In this document: positions 1-7,001 of the stretch, piece by piece
How positions within the stretch are numbered: the stretch's first letter is position 1
Layout of the letters: the number at the start of each line of letters is the position of its first letter
Assembly (NCBI GenBank): GCA_045121595.1
Contig: JBGVGI010000029.1
Span: forward strand, 1 to 14,386
Reading direction: 5' to 3'
Source of the DNA: Fumia sp045121595
GTDB lineage: Bacteria > Bacillota > Clostridia > Oscillospirales > Ruminococcaceae
Length of the DNA stretch: 14,386 bases
The notes under the pieces: generated by a model
The model's input: only the letters and a program-made list of their open reading frames with translations
Told to the model about the DNA's origin: nothing
Database searches by the model: none
Made by a program: the position numbers and the translations under genes

Positions 1-213
1 GTCCTTTATCTTGGAAATAAATTCAGGGATATGAATTTTTACGGGACAACCGTCAACACAAGGCATATTTTTGCAGTTCAAGCATCGCATAGCCTCGTCG
101 ATGGCTTGCTCCTCAGTATATCCGAGTGCAACCTCGTCAAAATTGTGAGCACGTACAAAAGCGTCTTGCGTGGGCATAGCGTTTCTCTTAAGACTCATAT
201 TTGCTTTTGCCAT
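1..213 (-). CDS. nfnB: NfnB / GltA-like flavoprotein subunit (N-terminal part, cut by window edge)
   Basis: This is the start of the large subunit of NADH-dependent reduced ferredoxin:NADP+ oxidoreductase (Nfn), a homologue of the glutamate synthase small subunit. Only the first 71 residues lie in the window. They contain the N-terminal iron-sulfur motif C-x2-C-x4-C-x3-C (Cys44, 47, 52, 56, around LNCKNMPCVDGCP), which holds a 4Fe-4S cluster in this family. The ATG at 211-213 lies one base after the nfnA stop and is preceded by a strong AAGGAGGTG site inside the end of nfnA, so the two genes are translationally coupled. The complex is cytoplasmic and, in family members studied, couples NADH and reduced ferredoxin oxidation to NADP+ reduction by flavin-based bifurcation. 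Without the rest of the gene, a stand-alone glutamate synthase-like protein cannot be fully excluded, but the nfnA neighbour argues for Nfn. Confidence 0.88.
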   Translation of the reverse strand, partial: MAKANMSLKRNAMPTQDAFVRAHNFDEVALGYTEEQAIDEAMRCLNCKNMPCVDGCPVKIHIPEFISKIKD

Positions 214-214
214 C

Positions 215-1069
215 TTACTGCACCTCCTTGCTGAAAAGGTTGCACATTTCTTCGTGCTTATGGCGCTCAAATGCACCGTACATTCTGCCTCTCGACATGG
301 CCTCATCAAAGTCTATTTCATAACCGTTGAAGTCGGGACCGTCTACACAAGCGAACTTTGTAACCTTCTTGCCGTCCACATTGAGTGTTAAACGGCAACC
401 GCCACACATTCCTGTACCGTCAATCATAATAGGGTTCATAGAAGCAGTCACGGGAGTGCCAAAGGGCTTTGCTGTGGCAACTACGAACTTCATCATGACC
501 AAGGGGCCAATGGTAATGATCATATCAAATTGCTCACCTGCATCGAGCATTTCTTTGAGCGGAACAGTTACGTTTCCTTTTTCACCGTAAGAGCCGTCAT
601 CGGTCATAACTCTGAGAGTGTTCGAACAATCTCTGAACTCATCTTCGAGAATGAGAAGATCCTTGTTCCTAAAACCGATAATGCTTGTGACCTCCGCGCC
701 CATTTCGTGAAGGGCTTCGGCAATCGGCATAGCAATAGCACAACCTACACCGCCACCTATGATGCAAACCTTTTTAAGTCCCTCAAGATGCGTAGCAACA
801 CCAAGCGGGCCCACGAAATCTTGAAGATAGTCGCCTGCTTCTTTGTGTGAAAGCTTTTCAGTGGTGGCACCAACGACCTGATATATAATTTTTACAGTTC
901 CGTTTTCTTTGTTTACCCCGGCAACAGTAAGAGGAATGCGCTCTCCCTCTTCATCAACACGAAGGATAATAAATTGACCCGGTTTAGCCTTATTAGCAAC
1001 AAGTGGCGCTTCGATCTGAAGTTGCACCACTGTAGGGTTCAATATTTTTTTACTCACTATTTTATACAT
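215..1069 (-). CDS. nfnA: NfnA, ferredoxin-NADP+ reductase-like FAD/NAD-binding subunit
   Basis: The 284-residue protein has the layout of the dihydroorotate dehydrogenase electron-transfer subunit/NfnA family. It has an N-terminal FAD-binding barrel (to about residue 98, with RIPLTVA near 44-50), a nucleotide-binding fold starting at IIGGGVGC (103-110), and a C-terminal 2Fe-2S segment. The cluster segment shows Asp217, Cys222, Cys225 and Cys241 (IDGTGMCGGC and ACVDGP), which fits the Asp plus three Cys ligation described for NfnA. Length is normal for the family. The ATG at 1069 has GGAG seven bases upstream. Paired directly with nfnB, it should form the cytoplasmic Nfn complex that makes NADPH from NADH and reduced ferredoxin. 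PyrK and sulfide dehydrogenase subunits are close relatives; the paired gene favours Nfn. Confidence 0.92.
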   Translation of the reverse strand: MYKIVSKKILNPTVVQLQIEAPLVANKAKPGQFIILRVDEEGERIPLTVAGVNKENGTVKIIYQVVGATTEKLSHKEAGDYLQDFVGPLGVATHLEGLKKVCIIGGGVGCAIAMPIAEALHEMGAEVTSIIGFRNKDLLILEDEFRDCSNTLRVMTDDGSYGEKGNVTVPLKEMLDAGEQFDMIITIGPLVMMKFVVATAKPFGTPVTASMNPIMIDGTGMCGGCRLTLNVDGKKVTKFACVDGPDFNGYEIDFDEAMSRGRMYGAFERHKHEEMCNLFSKEVQ

Positions 1070-1087
1070 AACTATTCTCCATTTTTT

Positions 1088-1120
1088 AAAGCGGTCACCG
1101 AATCAATCGGCAACCGCTTT
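1088..1120. other. Stable hairpin between alcohol dehydrogenase gene and nfnA
   Basis: An 8-bp perfect stem (AAAGCGGT / ACCGCTTT) encloses a second CCGA/TCGG stem. On the minus strand it sits after the alcohol dehydrogenase stop and before the nfnA ribosome site, but is followed by A residues rather than a U tract. It is therefore not a standard terminator there. It could be an RNA-stabilising or processing element, or a weak plus-strand terminator. I see no clear separate nfnA promoter. Confidence 0.5.
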
Positions 1121-1144
1121 TGTATATTTACGAGTTAACCGTTA

Positions 1145-2362
1145 TTAGAAATCAACTTCGGTATCGTAATAGCAGCACTTAAGAAGCTTTTCCATTTCCT
1201 CAACGGAAATCTTTCTGGGGTTGGAACCGGTGCAAGCATCTGCAACCGCATTCTTTGCGATCTCGGGAAGTCTCTCAAGGAATATGTTCTCGGGAACAAA
1301 GCCCTGCTCACAGGGAAGAGCATCAACACCGTAGTTCTTGATGCACTGAGGAATATTGAGCGCATCGTTCATGCCACGGAGGTAAGCGATGAGGTTTGCA
1401 ACCTTCTCGTCATCATTTGCTCCGCCAAGACCCATGTAATCAGCGATCACGCCATAACGCTTCTTAGCGGTCTCATCCTTTGCGTTGAAGGCGATAACCT
1501 TGGGAAGGTACATAGCATTCGCTGCACCGTGAATGATATGTGCGCCAAGATCCTCAAACACAGCACCGGTCTTGTGGGCCATAGAGTGAACAATACCGAG
1601 AAGAGCATTTGAAAATGCCATACCGGCAAGGCACTGAGCGTTGTGCATAGAAGCACGCTTGGTCATGTCGCCATTGTAGGAAGCAACAAGGTCTTCCTGA
1701 ATCATCTTGATTGCAAAGATCGCAAGAGGATCGGTAAACTCACAGTTAGCGGTAGAAACATATGCTTCAATTGCGTGAGTCATAGCATCCATACCGGTAT
1801 GAGCGGTGAGCTTCTTGGGCATAGTCTCAGCAAGTTCGGGATCAACGATCGCAACATCGGGAGTGATTTCAAAGTCTGCGAGAGGATACTTGATGCCCTT
1901 ATCATAGTCGGTGATAACAGAGAAAGCAGTAACCTCGGTAGCGGTACCTGAGGTAGAAGGAATTGCACAGAAGCGTGCCTTTTTACGAAGCTCGGGAATA
2001 CCGAATACTACGCACATCTGCTCGAAGGTGATTTCGGGATACTCGTACTTGATCCACATTGCCTTTGCAGCATCGATGGGCGAACCACCGCCGATTGCAA
2101 CGATCCAGTCAGGCTGGAACGCGAGCATAGCCTCAGCGCCCTTCATAACAGTGGTAACGGAAGGATCGGGCTCGATGCCTTCAAAGAGTTCAACTTCCAT
2201 GCCTGCTTCTTTGAGGTAGGAAACAACCTTATCAAGAAAACCAAAACGCTTCATAGAACCGCCGCCAACACAGACCATTGCGCGGGTACCTTTCAAGGTT
2301 TTGAGGGCTTCAAGAGAACCCTTGCCATGATAAAGATCACGAGGTAAAGTAAAACGTGCCAT
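1145..2362 (-). CDS. Iron-containing (group III) alcohol dehydrogenase
   Basis: This 405-residue protein is a full-length iron-type alcohol dehydrogenase. The nucleotide-binding glycine motif is GGGSPIDAAKA (91-101), and TSGTATEVTAFSVI (137-150) follows. The metal ligands expected from FucO-like enzymes are all present: Asp192 and His196 (GMDAMTHAIEAY), His259 (IVHSMAH) and His278 (IIHGAANAM). It should reduce aldehydes to alcohols with NAD(P)H, or the reverse, in the cytoplasm; the substrate cannot be read from sequence. The ATG at 2362 has AAAGGAG nine bases upstream. It has its own candidate promoter and a palindrome upstream, after the terminator of a LysR gene on the same strand, so control by that LysR is a reasonable inference. 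Anaerobic redox disposal during fermentation is the likely role. Confidence 0.93.
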   Translation of the reverse strand: MARFTLPRDLYHGKGSLEALKTLKGTRAMVCVGGGSMKRFGFLDKVVSYLKEAGMEVELFEGIEPDPSVTTVMKGAEAMLAFQPDWIVAIGGGSPIDAAKAMWIKYEYPEITFEQMCVVFGIPELRKKARFCAIPSTSGTATEVTAFSVITDYDKGIKYPLADFEITPDVAIVDPELAETMPKKLTAHTGMDAMTHAIEAYVSTANCEFTDPLAIFAIKMIQEDLVASYNGDMTKRASMHNAQCLAGMAFSNALLGIVHSMAHKTGAVFEDLGAHIIHGAANAMYLPKVIAFNAKDETAKKRYGVIADYMGLGGANDDEKVANLIAYLRGMNDALNIPQCIKNYGVDALPCEQGFVPENIFLERLPEIAKNAVADACTGSNPRKISVEEMEKLLKCCYYDTEVDF

Positions 2363-2398
2363 AATTAAAAACTCCTTTTGGATTTATTTGATGTCTAC

Positions 2399-2427
2399 TT
2401 TATATCATATATTTCAAATTTTGGAAA
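2399..2427 (-). promoter_or_regulatory. Candidate promoter of the alcohol dehydrogenase gene
   Basis: On the minus strand TTTCCA (2422-2427) and TATAAA (2399-2404) are separated by 17 bases, about 35 bases upstream of the start codon. The -35 match is weak, which would fit an activator-dependent promoter. Confidence 0.45.
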
Positions 2428-2447
2428 TTCTTAATTTAGATAATCGG

Positions 2448-2467
2448 TGTTATCAATATCGATAACA
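2448..2467. promoter_or_regulatory. Perfect inverted repeat, candidate LysR-type operator
   Basis: TGTTATC-AATATC-GATAACA is a perfect 7-bp inverted repeat with a 6-base spacer. Its centre lies about 65 bases upstream of the transcription start expected from the promoter at 2399-2427. That is where LysR-type regulators usually place their recognition site. It is not the Rex operator, whose arms are closer together. The link to the neighbouring LysR gene is inference from position only. Confidence 0.45.
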
Positions 2468-2479
2468 TCTATATCGAAA

Positions 2480-2516
2480 CAAAAAATAAAGGCTCACCCA
2501 AGAAGGGAAAGCCTTT
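2480..2516 (-). terminator. Intrinsic terminator of the LysR gene
   Basis: On the minus strand AAAGGCT-tt-CCC pairs with GGG-tg-AGCCTTT and is followed by ATTTTTT. It begins eight bases after the LysR stop, which separates the LysR transcript from the alcohol dehydrogenase gene. Confidence 0.8.
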
Positions 2517-2524
2517 ATGCGCTA

Positions 2525-3445
2525 TTATAGATACTTCCTTTTTGATTCGCACAACTCAGTAATAAACTGCCTATCTAATTTCGATAGTTTATATCCGTTT
2601 TTATAAATCAAAACATCCTTATATATTTTTTTGTTATCAGAACATTTTTTGAGTACAAGGTTGTACCGTTCAAGCAAACTTTTGGGCGCCGGGGATACCC
2701 ACATAAATGTTTCAGGATTCAGTGATAATAAATCAAATTGACTCGCGCGCTCGAATATGAATATTCTGCGATCAATATTATCGGGCAATTCTTCTTTTAC
2801 AACCTTTGATAATGGCATAGACGGTACATAGGGGTCTGCGTGAGCTATCTCAATATACTCCGTCAAATCTTCAAAGGTGATTTGTTCCTTTTTGGCTAAG
2901 GGGTTATCCGCACTCATAATAAGTGAATAAGTAAACTCTGTAACGAGTTCATATTGAAAACCTTTTTCTTCAAGCATAGTTTTGAAGTATTTATCATAGT
3001 TTTCAGCATAACGGATAATACCGAGCTTATAGTCGTGATTTAGCATATTGTGGATGGTGCGTTGTGAATTGGTTTCCTTATAAAACACTTCAGCTGCATC
3101 CTTGGAGAGAGCTTTTGAAAACTTAGCAAAAGCCTCTGAAATATAACAGGCACGTGGAACAGAAATAGAAAACTTTTGTTTTTTAGGTGCTCCTGTCTTA
3201 TAGAATTTTTCGACCTCATCAATCTGACCGAGAATACCTTTAGCAAAATTTATAAACTCCTCGCCTTCAGGAGTCAACTTCATGCCGTTTTGTGTGCGGT
3301 CAAATATCGAAATACCAAGATCGGTTTCAAGTTCTTTTATGGAGCGACTGATATTCGGTGCCGCAATTAAAAGCACTTCGGAGGCTTTGCTGAGCGATCC
3401 TGCTTTTGCAACCTCCAGCGCGTGTTTCATATGTAATAGATTCAC
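2525..3445 (-). CDS. LysR-family transcriptional regulator
   Basis: This 306-residue protein has the LysR architecture: an N-terminal winged helix-turn-helix (about residues 1-60, with GSLSKASEVLLIAAPNISR as the helix-turn-helix and LETDLGISIFDR as the wing region), a linker helix, and a periplasmic-binding-protein-like effector domain (about 90-300). The effector is unknown. The start is a GTG at 3445, giving MNLLHMKHALEVAK, the usual LysR opening; GGTGA lies just upstream. The ATG at codon 6 would cut into the first helix. It is in tandem with, not divergent from, the alcohol dehydrogenase gene, and has its own promoter and terminator, so the two are separate units. The palindrome upstream of the dehydrogenase is the best candidate target. 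Confidence 0.9.
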   Translation of the reverse strand: MNLLHMKHALEVAKAGSLSKASEVLLIAAPNISRSIKELETDLGISIFDRTQNGMKLTPEGEEFINFAKGILGQIDEVEKFYKTGAPKKQKFSISVPRACYISEAFAKFSKALSKDAAEVFYKETNSQRTIHNMLNHDYKLGIIRYAENYDKYFKTMLEEKGFQYELVTEFTYSLIMSADNPLAKKEQITFEDLTEYIEIAHADPYVPSMPLSKVVKEELPDNIDRRIFIFERASQFDLLSLNPETFMWVSPAPKSLLERYNLVLKKCSDNKKIYKDVLIYKNGYKLSKLDRQFITELCESKRKYL

Positions 3446-3474
3446 AAAATCACCACTTTATAATTTTTTATAAT

Positions 3475-3503
3475 ATTATACCACTTTACCTTAATAAAGG
3501 CAA
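3475..3503 (-). promoter_or_regulatory. Promoter of the LysR gene
   Basis: On the minus strand TTGCCT (3498-3503) and a perfect TATAAT (3475-3480) are 17 bases apart, about 30 bases upstream of the GTG start. The segment between promoter and gene is AT-rich and carries AAAGTGG twice. No clear terminator separates it from pgi upstream. Confidence 0.65.
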
Positions 3504-3528
3504 GGCAATTCAAGAGAAGATTCATAAT

Positions 3529-5109
3529 TTAGATGTTTAGCAAATCACTATACACTTTTAAAGCACCATCGGTTTCGTGTGCAAGCACCTTTTTTGCAAG
3601 TATCTTACCGAGTTGAACACCCTCTTGGTCAAAGCTGTTCAGATTCCAAACAAAGCCTTGGAACATTACCTTGTTTTCAAAGTGAGCAAGCAAAGCACCA
3701 ATTGCTTCGGGTGTTAACTGATCGCCAATGATAATGCTGGATGGACGTCCACCTTCAAAATTCTTGTTTTTATCAGCATCAGACTTACCACAAGCAAACG
3801 CCATAATCTGTGCTGCTACGTTTGCACACAACTTCTGTTGACTTGTGCTACCCTGAATCTCTACGTCGGAACCGATTTGACTGTTTCTAAAGCCGATAAA
3901 TTGTAAAGGAACAATATCCGTTCCTTGATGAAGCAATTGATAAAAAGAATGTTGACCGTTCGTACCCGGTTCACCGAAAACAACAGGGCCGGTTGCATAA
4001 TCAACGGGCTCTCCGAAACGGTTAACCGATTTACCGTTTGATTCCATATCTAATTGCTGCAGGTGTGCAGGGAAACGGCTTAATGCCTGTGAATAAGGCA
4101 GAACCGCTGTGCTTGGATATCCCAGCACATTTCTTTCATAAACGCCGATCAGAGCATCAAGCATTGCAGCGTTGGTTTTTAAATCAGAATTCTTTGCTAA
4201 TACATCTGCCTCTGCAGCGCCATTTAAAAATCTTTGGAACACATCAAAACCAAATGCAAGTGATAAGATAACACCGCCAACACCTGAACAGGAAGAATAA
4301 CGACCGCCGATATAATCGTCCATAAAGACAGCAGCCAAATAATCCGAGCTTTTTGCAAGAGGCGATGTCTCACTGGTAACGGTAATCATATGCTTAGATG
4401 CATCAAGACCGTTTTTTCTCAGTGCATCTCTTACAAACATTTCGTTTGTCAAGGTTTCAAGGGTAGTACCTGATTTTGAAACAAGGATAAACAAGGAATG
4501 TGCAATATCAATTCTGTTAAGAACTGCTGCGGCATCATCCGGATCAACGTTGCTGATAAACTCAGCTTTCATTTTCATACAGCCATTGGCTTCAGCCCAG
4601 TTTTCAAGCGCCAAATAAATGGCACGAGGGCCCAAGTCGCTACCGCCAATACCGATTTGAACAACCGTTGTGAAAGGTTCGCCGGCGGCATTTGTGATTT
4701 GACCGCTATGCACTTTAACAACAAGTTCCTCAACCTTTTTGAGTTGCTCTAAATAGAACTCACGTTTATCAACGCCGTCCGCAAGAACTTTTTCTCCCAA
4801 TTGACCACGACACAGATGATGCAAGACCATTCTGTTTTCGCCGGTATTGATTACTGCTCCGTTATACAAAGCTTCAAACTTCTCGGATAACTGTGCCTCT
4901 TTGGCAAGAGCAGCCAACTTTTCAAGAATTGTATCATTGACAGGGCACGCACCGTAATTATACTCTAAACCTGCACCAAGCGGCACAGTATACTCCTTAA
5001 CACGAGTAGCACCATTCTCACCGCTCAATTCAGCTTTTATGTCCACTTTTCCCGCATCTAATAAACCATTGTATACGATTAATGTATTCATGTTTTGCCA
5101 ATTTATCAT
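3529..5109 (-). CDS. pgi: Glucose-6-phosphate isomerase
   Basis: The protein interconverts glucose 6-phosphate and fructose 6-phosphate in the cytoplasm. At 526 residues it is close to the long bacterial form. Family signatures are clear: IGIGGSDLGPRAI (152-164), SKSGTTLETLTNE (211-223) for sugar-phosphate binding, GGRYSSCSGVGG (268-279), DMESNGK with catalytic Glu356, GEPGTNGQHSFYQLLHQGT with His394, and QLGKILAKK with Lys502. The ATG at 5109 is chosen because AAGGAG lies ten bases upstream, within the last codons of the preceding gene; a second ATG at codon 7 has no better site. Only seven bases separate it from the HPr/Crh-like gene, so it is the last gene of an mgsA - HPr-like - pgi operon. 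This puts a gene at the head of glycolysis under the same transcript as the methylglyoxal bypass. Confidence 0.96.
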   Translation of the reverse strand: MINWQNMNTLIVYNGLLDAGKVDIKAELSGENGATRVKEYTVPLGAGLEYNYGACPVNDTILEKLAALAKEAQLSEKFEALYNGAVINTGENRMVLHHLCRGQLGEKVLADGVDKREFYLEQLKKVEELVVKVHSGQITNAAGEPFTTVVQIGIGGSDLGPRAIYLALENWAEANGCMKMKAEFISNVDPDDAAAVLNRIDIAHSLFILVSKSGTTLETLTNEMFVRDALRKNGLDASKHMITVTSETSPLAKSSDYLAAVFMDDYIGGRYSSCSGVGGVILSLAFGFDVFQRFLNGAAEADVLAKNSDLKTNAAMLDALIGVYERNVLGYPSTAVLPYSQALSRFPAHLQQLDMESNGKSVNRFGEPVDYATGPVVFGEPGTNGQHSFYQLLHQGTDIVPLQFIGFRNSQIGSDVEIQGSTSQQKLCANVAAQIMAFACGKSDADKNKNFEGGRPSSIIIGDQLTPEAIGALLAHFENKVMFQGFVWNLNSFDQEGVQLGKILAKKVLAHETDGALKVYSDLLNI

Positions 5110-5116
5110 TTGGGAT

Positions 5117-5386
5117 TTACTCCTTCACGTATTTTCTGATCAGAGGATAGACCTTTGCATCACATTCGCATACGATTGTATTCCAGTCTATATTTTGGTC
5201 AGCGTGAAGAATGTGCTGAATGTGTCCGCCAAGAAGAAATACACATAATGCGGATTTAGCAGAAAGTTCCCAAGCAGAACCATGCTCGTCTTTTCCGCTT
5301 AAGCGTACATCACCTTCAACGGTTTGCACAAGCTTAGTAAATTCCTTTACATCATCTAAAGTCGTTAATTCAATTTCGTATTTCAT
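5117..5386 (-). CDS. HPr-fold protein lacking the phospho-histidine (Crh-like)
   Basis: This 89-residue protein aligns by eye with HPr of the sugar phosphotransferase system: FTKLVQTVEGDVRLS matches the HPr segment after the active loop, and LSAKSALCVFLLGG (41-54) matches the HPr segment around regulatory Ser-46 (NLKSIMGVMSLG). Ser45 after Lys44 falls at the Ser-46 position. The active-site loop with His-15 (HARPA in HPr) is absent; that stretch reads TLDDVKEFTK. This is the combination seen in Bacillus Crh, which cannot carry PTS phosphate but can be phosphorylated by HPr kinase. The start at 5386 (MKYEIEL) is chosen over an upstream in-frame codon because AAGGTGA lies a few bases before it. 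It sits 29 bases after mgsA and 7 before pgi. The C-terminal part (about 60-89) does not resemble HPr clearly. A regulatory, non-catalytic role is inferred, not shown. Confidence 0.6.
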   Translation of the reverse strand: MKYEIELTTLDDVKEFTKLVQTVEGDVRLSGKDEHGSAWELSAKSALCVFLLGGHIQHILHADQNIDWNTIVCECDAKVYPLIRKYVKE

Positions 5387-5415
5387 TTCAATCACCTTTC
5401 TTATAATATCTATAA

Positions 5416-5820
5416 TCAATCTTGATTAGAACCCTTTACTTTATTGAAAAAGGTTTCATCTTTAAGTGCTTCTAACATAATGGTTGCACTGTTTACGTTG
5501 GTCGCAAGCGGAATCTTCTGTACGTCACCTAAACGGAGAAGTGCCGATACATCAGGTTCGTGTGGTTGTGCGGTTAACGGATCACGAAGGAAAACAATAA
5601 GGTCCAGCTCACCGTTAGCAAGCATAGCGCCGATCTGTTGGTCTCCACCTTTAGGTCCACTCTTCATGCGAGCAATTTTAAGCCCTGTCTCCCCCATTAT
5701 CAGTGTTCCTGTGGTTCCGGTTGCATATAATTCATACTTTGAGAGAACGTCTTGATATTTCTTTGCAAGTTCGATAATTTCATCTTTTTTCTTATCGTGT
5801 GCAATCAATGCTATTTTCAT
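5416..5820 (-). CDS. mgsA: Methylglyoxal synthase
   Basis: The enzyme converts dihydroxyacetone phosphate to methylglyoxal and phosphate, a bypass of lower glycolysis. The 134-residue protein has all the family marks: MKIALIAHDKKK at the start (His8, Asp9), the phosphate loop ATGTTGT (33-39), KSGPKGGDQQIGA with catalytic Asp60 (E. coli Asp71 position), and FLRDPLTAQPHEPDVSALLR with Asp80, His87 and Asp90. The reading frame is open farther upstream, but the ATG at 5820 begins the conserved protein and has AAAGGAG seven bases before it. It is the first gene of the operon with the Crh-like gene and pgi. A 12-bp hairpin lies between it and the upstream damaged locus. Its activity is normally restrained by phosphate in the family; the operon suggests added control by the Crh-like product. 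Confidence 0.95.
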   Translation of the reverse strand: MKIALIAHDKKKDEIIELAKKYQDVLSKYELYATGTTGTLIMGETGLKIARMKSGPKGGDQQIGAMLANGELDLIVFLRDPLTAQPHEPDVSALLRLGDVQKIPLATNVNSATIMLEALKDETFFNKVKGSNQD

Positions 5821-5842
5821 TATCTTTCTCCTTTCAATGGAA

Positions 5843-5874
5843 ATCGGAGACACCGTTTGATGGGTGCCTCCGAT
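5843..5874 (-). terminator. Strong RNA hairpin just upstream of mgsA
   Basis: In the minus-strand RNA ATCGGAGGCACC pairs with GGTGTCTCCGAT across an 8-base loop, 12 pairs including one G-U. The plus-strand version would have an A-C mismatch, so the element works as minus-strand RNA. It is followed by only three U residues and then, within 10 bases, the mgsA ribosome site. It may be the terminator of the upstream locus, or a 5'-UTR element of mgsA; I favour a weak terminator. Confidence 0.5.
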
Positions 5875-5927
5875 TCTTTGCTTTATTCGGTGACAAAACC
5901 GCATCGAAATTATTTCTTATGGTTCTA

Positions 5928-6368
5928 TCAGAATGTAAATTTGAAGGTATTTTTGTATTCCTTCGGAATCTCATATTCTTCAGGAAGATCCGGACCGCAG
6001 GAATGAGAGCCTACGCCTCGCATTGCAAGGTCGATACATACGTTTACGAAATCATTTTCTTCAAGCTCGAAAGAATGTAAGGTCTCACGGAGCTGTTCGG
6101 TGGTAAACGGATTCACCGAGCAAGAGAAAGGTTGCTCTGCAGTTACTTTAAAGAGGTTCTTAACTGCGAGGTACTTACATGCATAGTGGCTGCCGGATTC
6201 CTGAGGACGAATGTACTCATAATCATAGTTTTCTTCGGCAGAGCTTACATAGTAGCCATATTCACTGGCAATGTGCTTATCCACGTAGCTCTCGGTAGGA
6301 CCGAAGCCAACGTAAGAGAAGTTACCGTATGCCTTATCAACAGCGAACTCGATACCAAAGCGAGGGAA
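5928..6368 (-). pseudogene. lacZ: C-terminal fragment of LacZ-type beta-galactosidase
   Basis: In this frame the sequence encodes about 146 residues from (F)PRFGIEFAVDK through GFGPTESYVDKHIA, YIRPQESGSH, VNPFTTEQL and RGVGSHSCGPDLPEEYE to a TGA stop. These are hallmark motifs of the C-terminal domain of glycoside hydrolase family 2 beta-galactosidases (LPRFG, GxGPxEsYxDkh, PQExG, GvGsnscGP). The enzyme is normally about 1000 residues, so the catalytic barrel and everything before it are missing. Upstream the frame runs directly into pstS sequence; the junction is within 6360-6370 and the reading frames do not match. There is no start codon or ribosome site of its own at the homologous boundary. 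It cannot make an active enzyme. Confidence 0.85.
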
Positions 6369-6943
6369 GCATAACCGATTGCGTTGGGGTTGCTTGCTAC
6401 TGTGGTAATAACGTCGCCGGTAGAGGTGAGTTCCTGACGATACTTACATTTATCTTCGGTATCGGTGATAGACTCAAAGCCATCTCTAGTACCACTGCCA
6501 CCTTCACGACCGATAAGCACGATTTCAGCATCGTTACCGCCGACGCCTTTCCAGTTTTTGATTTCGCCGGTGTAGATCTTAGCAATGGTTTCAACGTCAA
6601 GGTCACTTACAGGGTTTTCAGGATTAACGATGATTGCGATACCATCATATGCGAGAACAGTTCCTTCAAGACCGCTTGATTTTTCTTCGTCCTTAAGGTT
6701 ACGGCTTGCAAGACCGATGTCGCATCTGCCTTCCTGAACAGCTTGGATACCTGCACCTGAACCGGTTGCATTATAAGTTACGGTGATACCTTCGTTCGTT
6801 TCAAACGCTTCACTTAAGGCTCCAATCACCTTATCCATCGATGTGGAACCGTCGGTTGATACGGCTTCCTTTTTACCACCGCATCCGGTGAGTGCGCATA
6901 CGAGCAATACTGCTACTGTGAGTAAACTGATAATTTTTTTCAT
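6245..6943 (-). pseudogene. pstS: Truncated phosphate-binding lipoprotein PstS, fused out of frame to lacZ remnant
   Basis: About 194 residues are genuine PstS, the extracytoplasmic phosphate-binding component of the Pst ABC importer. There is a lipoprotein signal (hydrophobic stretch and ALTGC, Cys21), then STDGSTSMDKVIGALSEAF, NATGSGAGIQAV, LIGREGGSGTRDGFE and NPNAIGYASL, which are the phosphate-site loops. After GYASL (6362) homology stops; the frame continues 39 codons through lacZ sequence read out of frame and ends at 6245. The last 70-90 residues of PstS are absent, as are pstC, pstA, pstB and phoU, which would normally follow. The ATG at 6943 is preferred over an in-frame TTG two codons earlier; neither has a strong ribosome site. 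A PhoP-box-like promoter lies upstream. Confidence 0.85.
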
Positions 6944-7001
6944 TTTCAAAATCTACTTTTGATTTAGTATTGACTTTTTTCTGTCGATTCTCTCGACTAC
7001 G

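Noticed and set aside
327..850. Plus-strand open frames opposite nfnA
   Set aside because: They are antisense to a clearly conserved gene and have no ribosome sites or homology.
1643..2219. Plus-strand open frames of about 100 codons opposite the alcohol dehydrogenase
   Set aside because: Shadows of the conserved gene; no independent support.
2448..2467. Rex (NADH-sensing) operator upstream of the alcohol dehydrogenase
   Set aside because: Rex sites have TTGTTAA-N4-TTAACAA type spacing; here the arms are TGTTATC and GATAACA with six bases between, so the TGTTA/TAACA halves are four bases too far apart.
5928..6284. A 118-residue open frame as a small intact gene
   Set aside because: It is an internal methionine of the beta-galactosidase C-terminus; matching sequence continues upstream to about 6368.
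6245..6361. The last 39 codons of the pstS reading frame as a novel PstS tail
   Set aside because: They are beta-galactosidase sequence read in the wrong frame.
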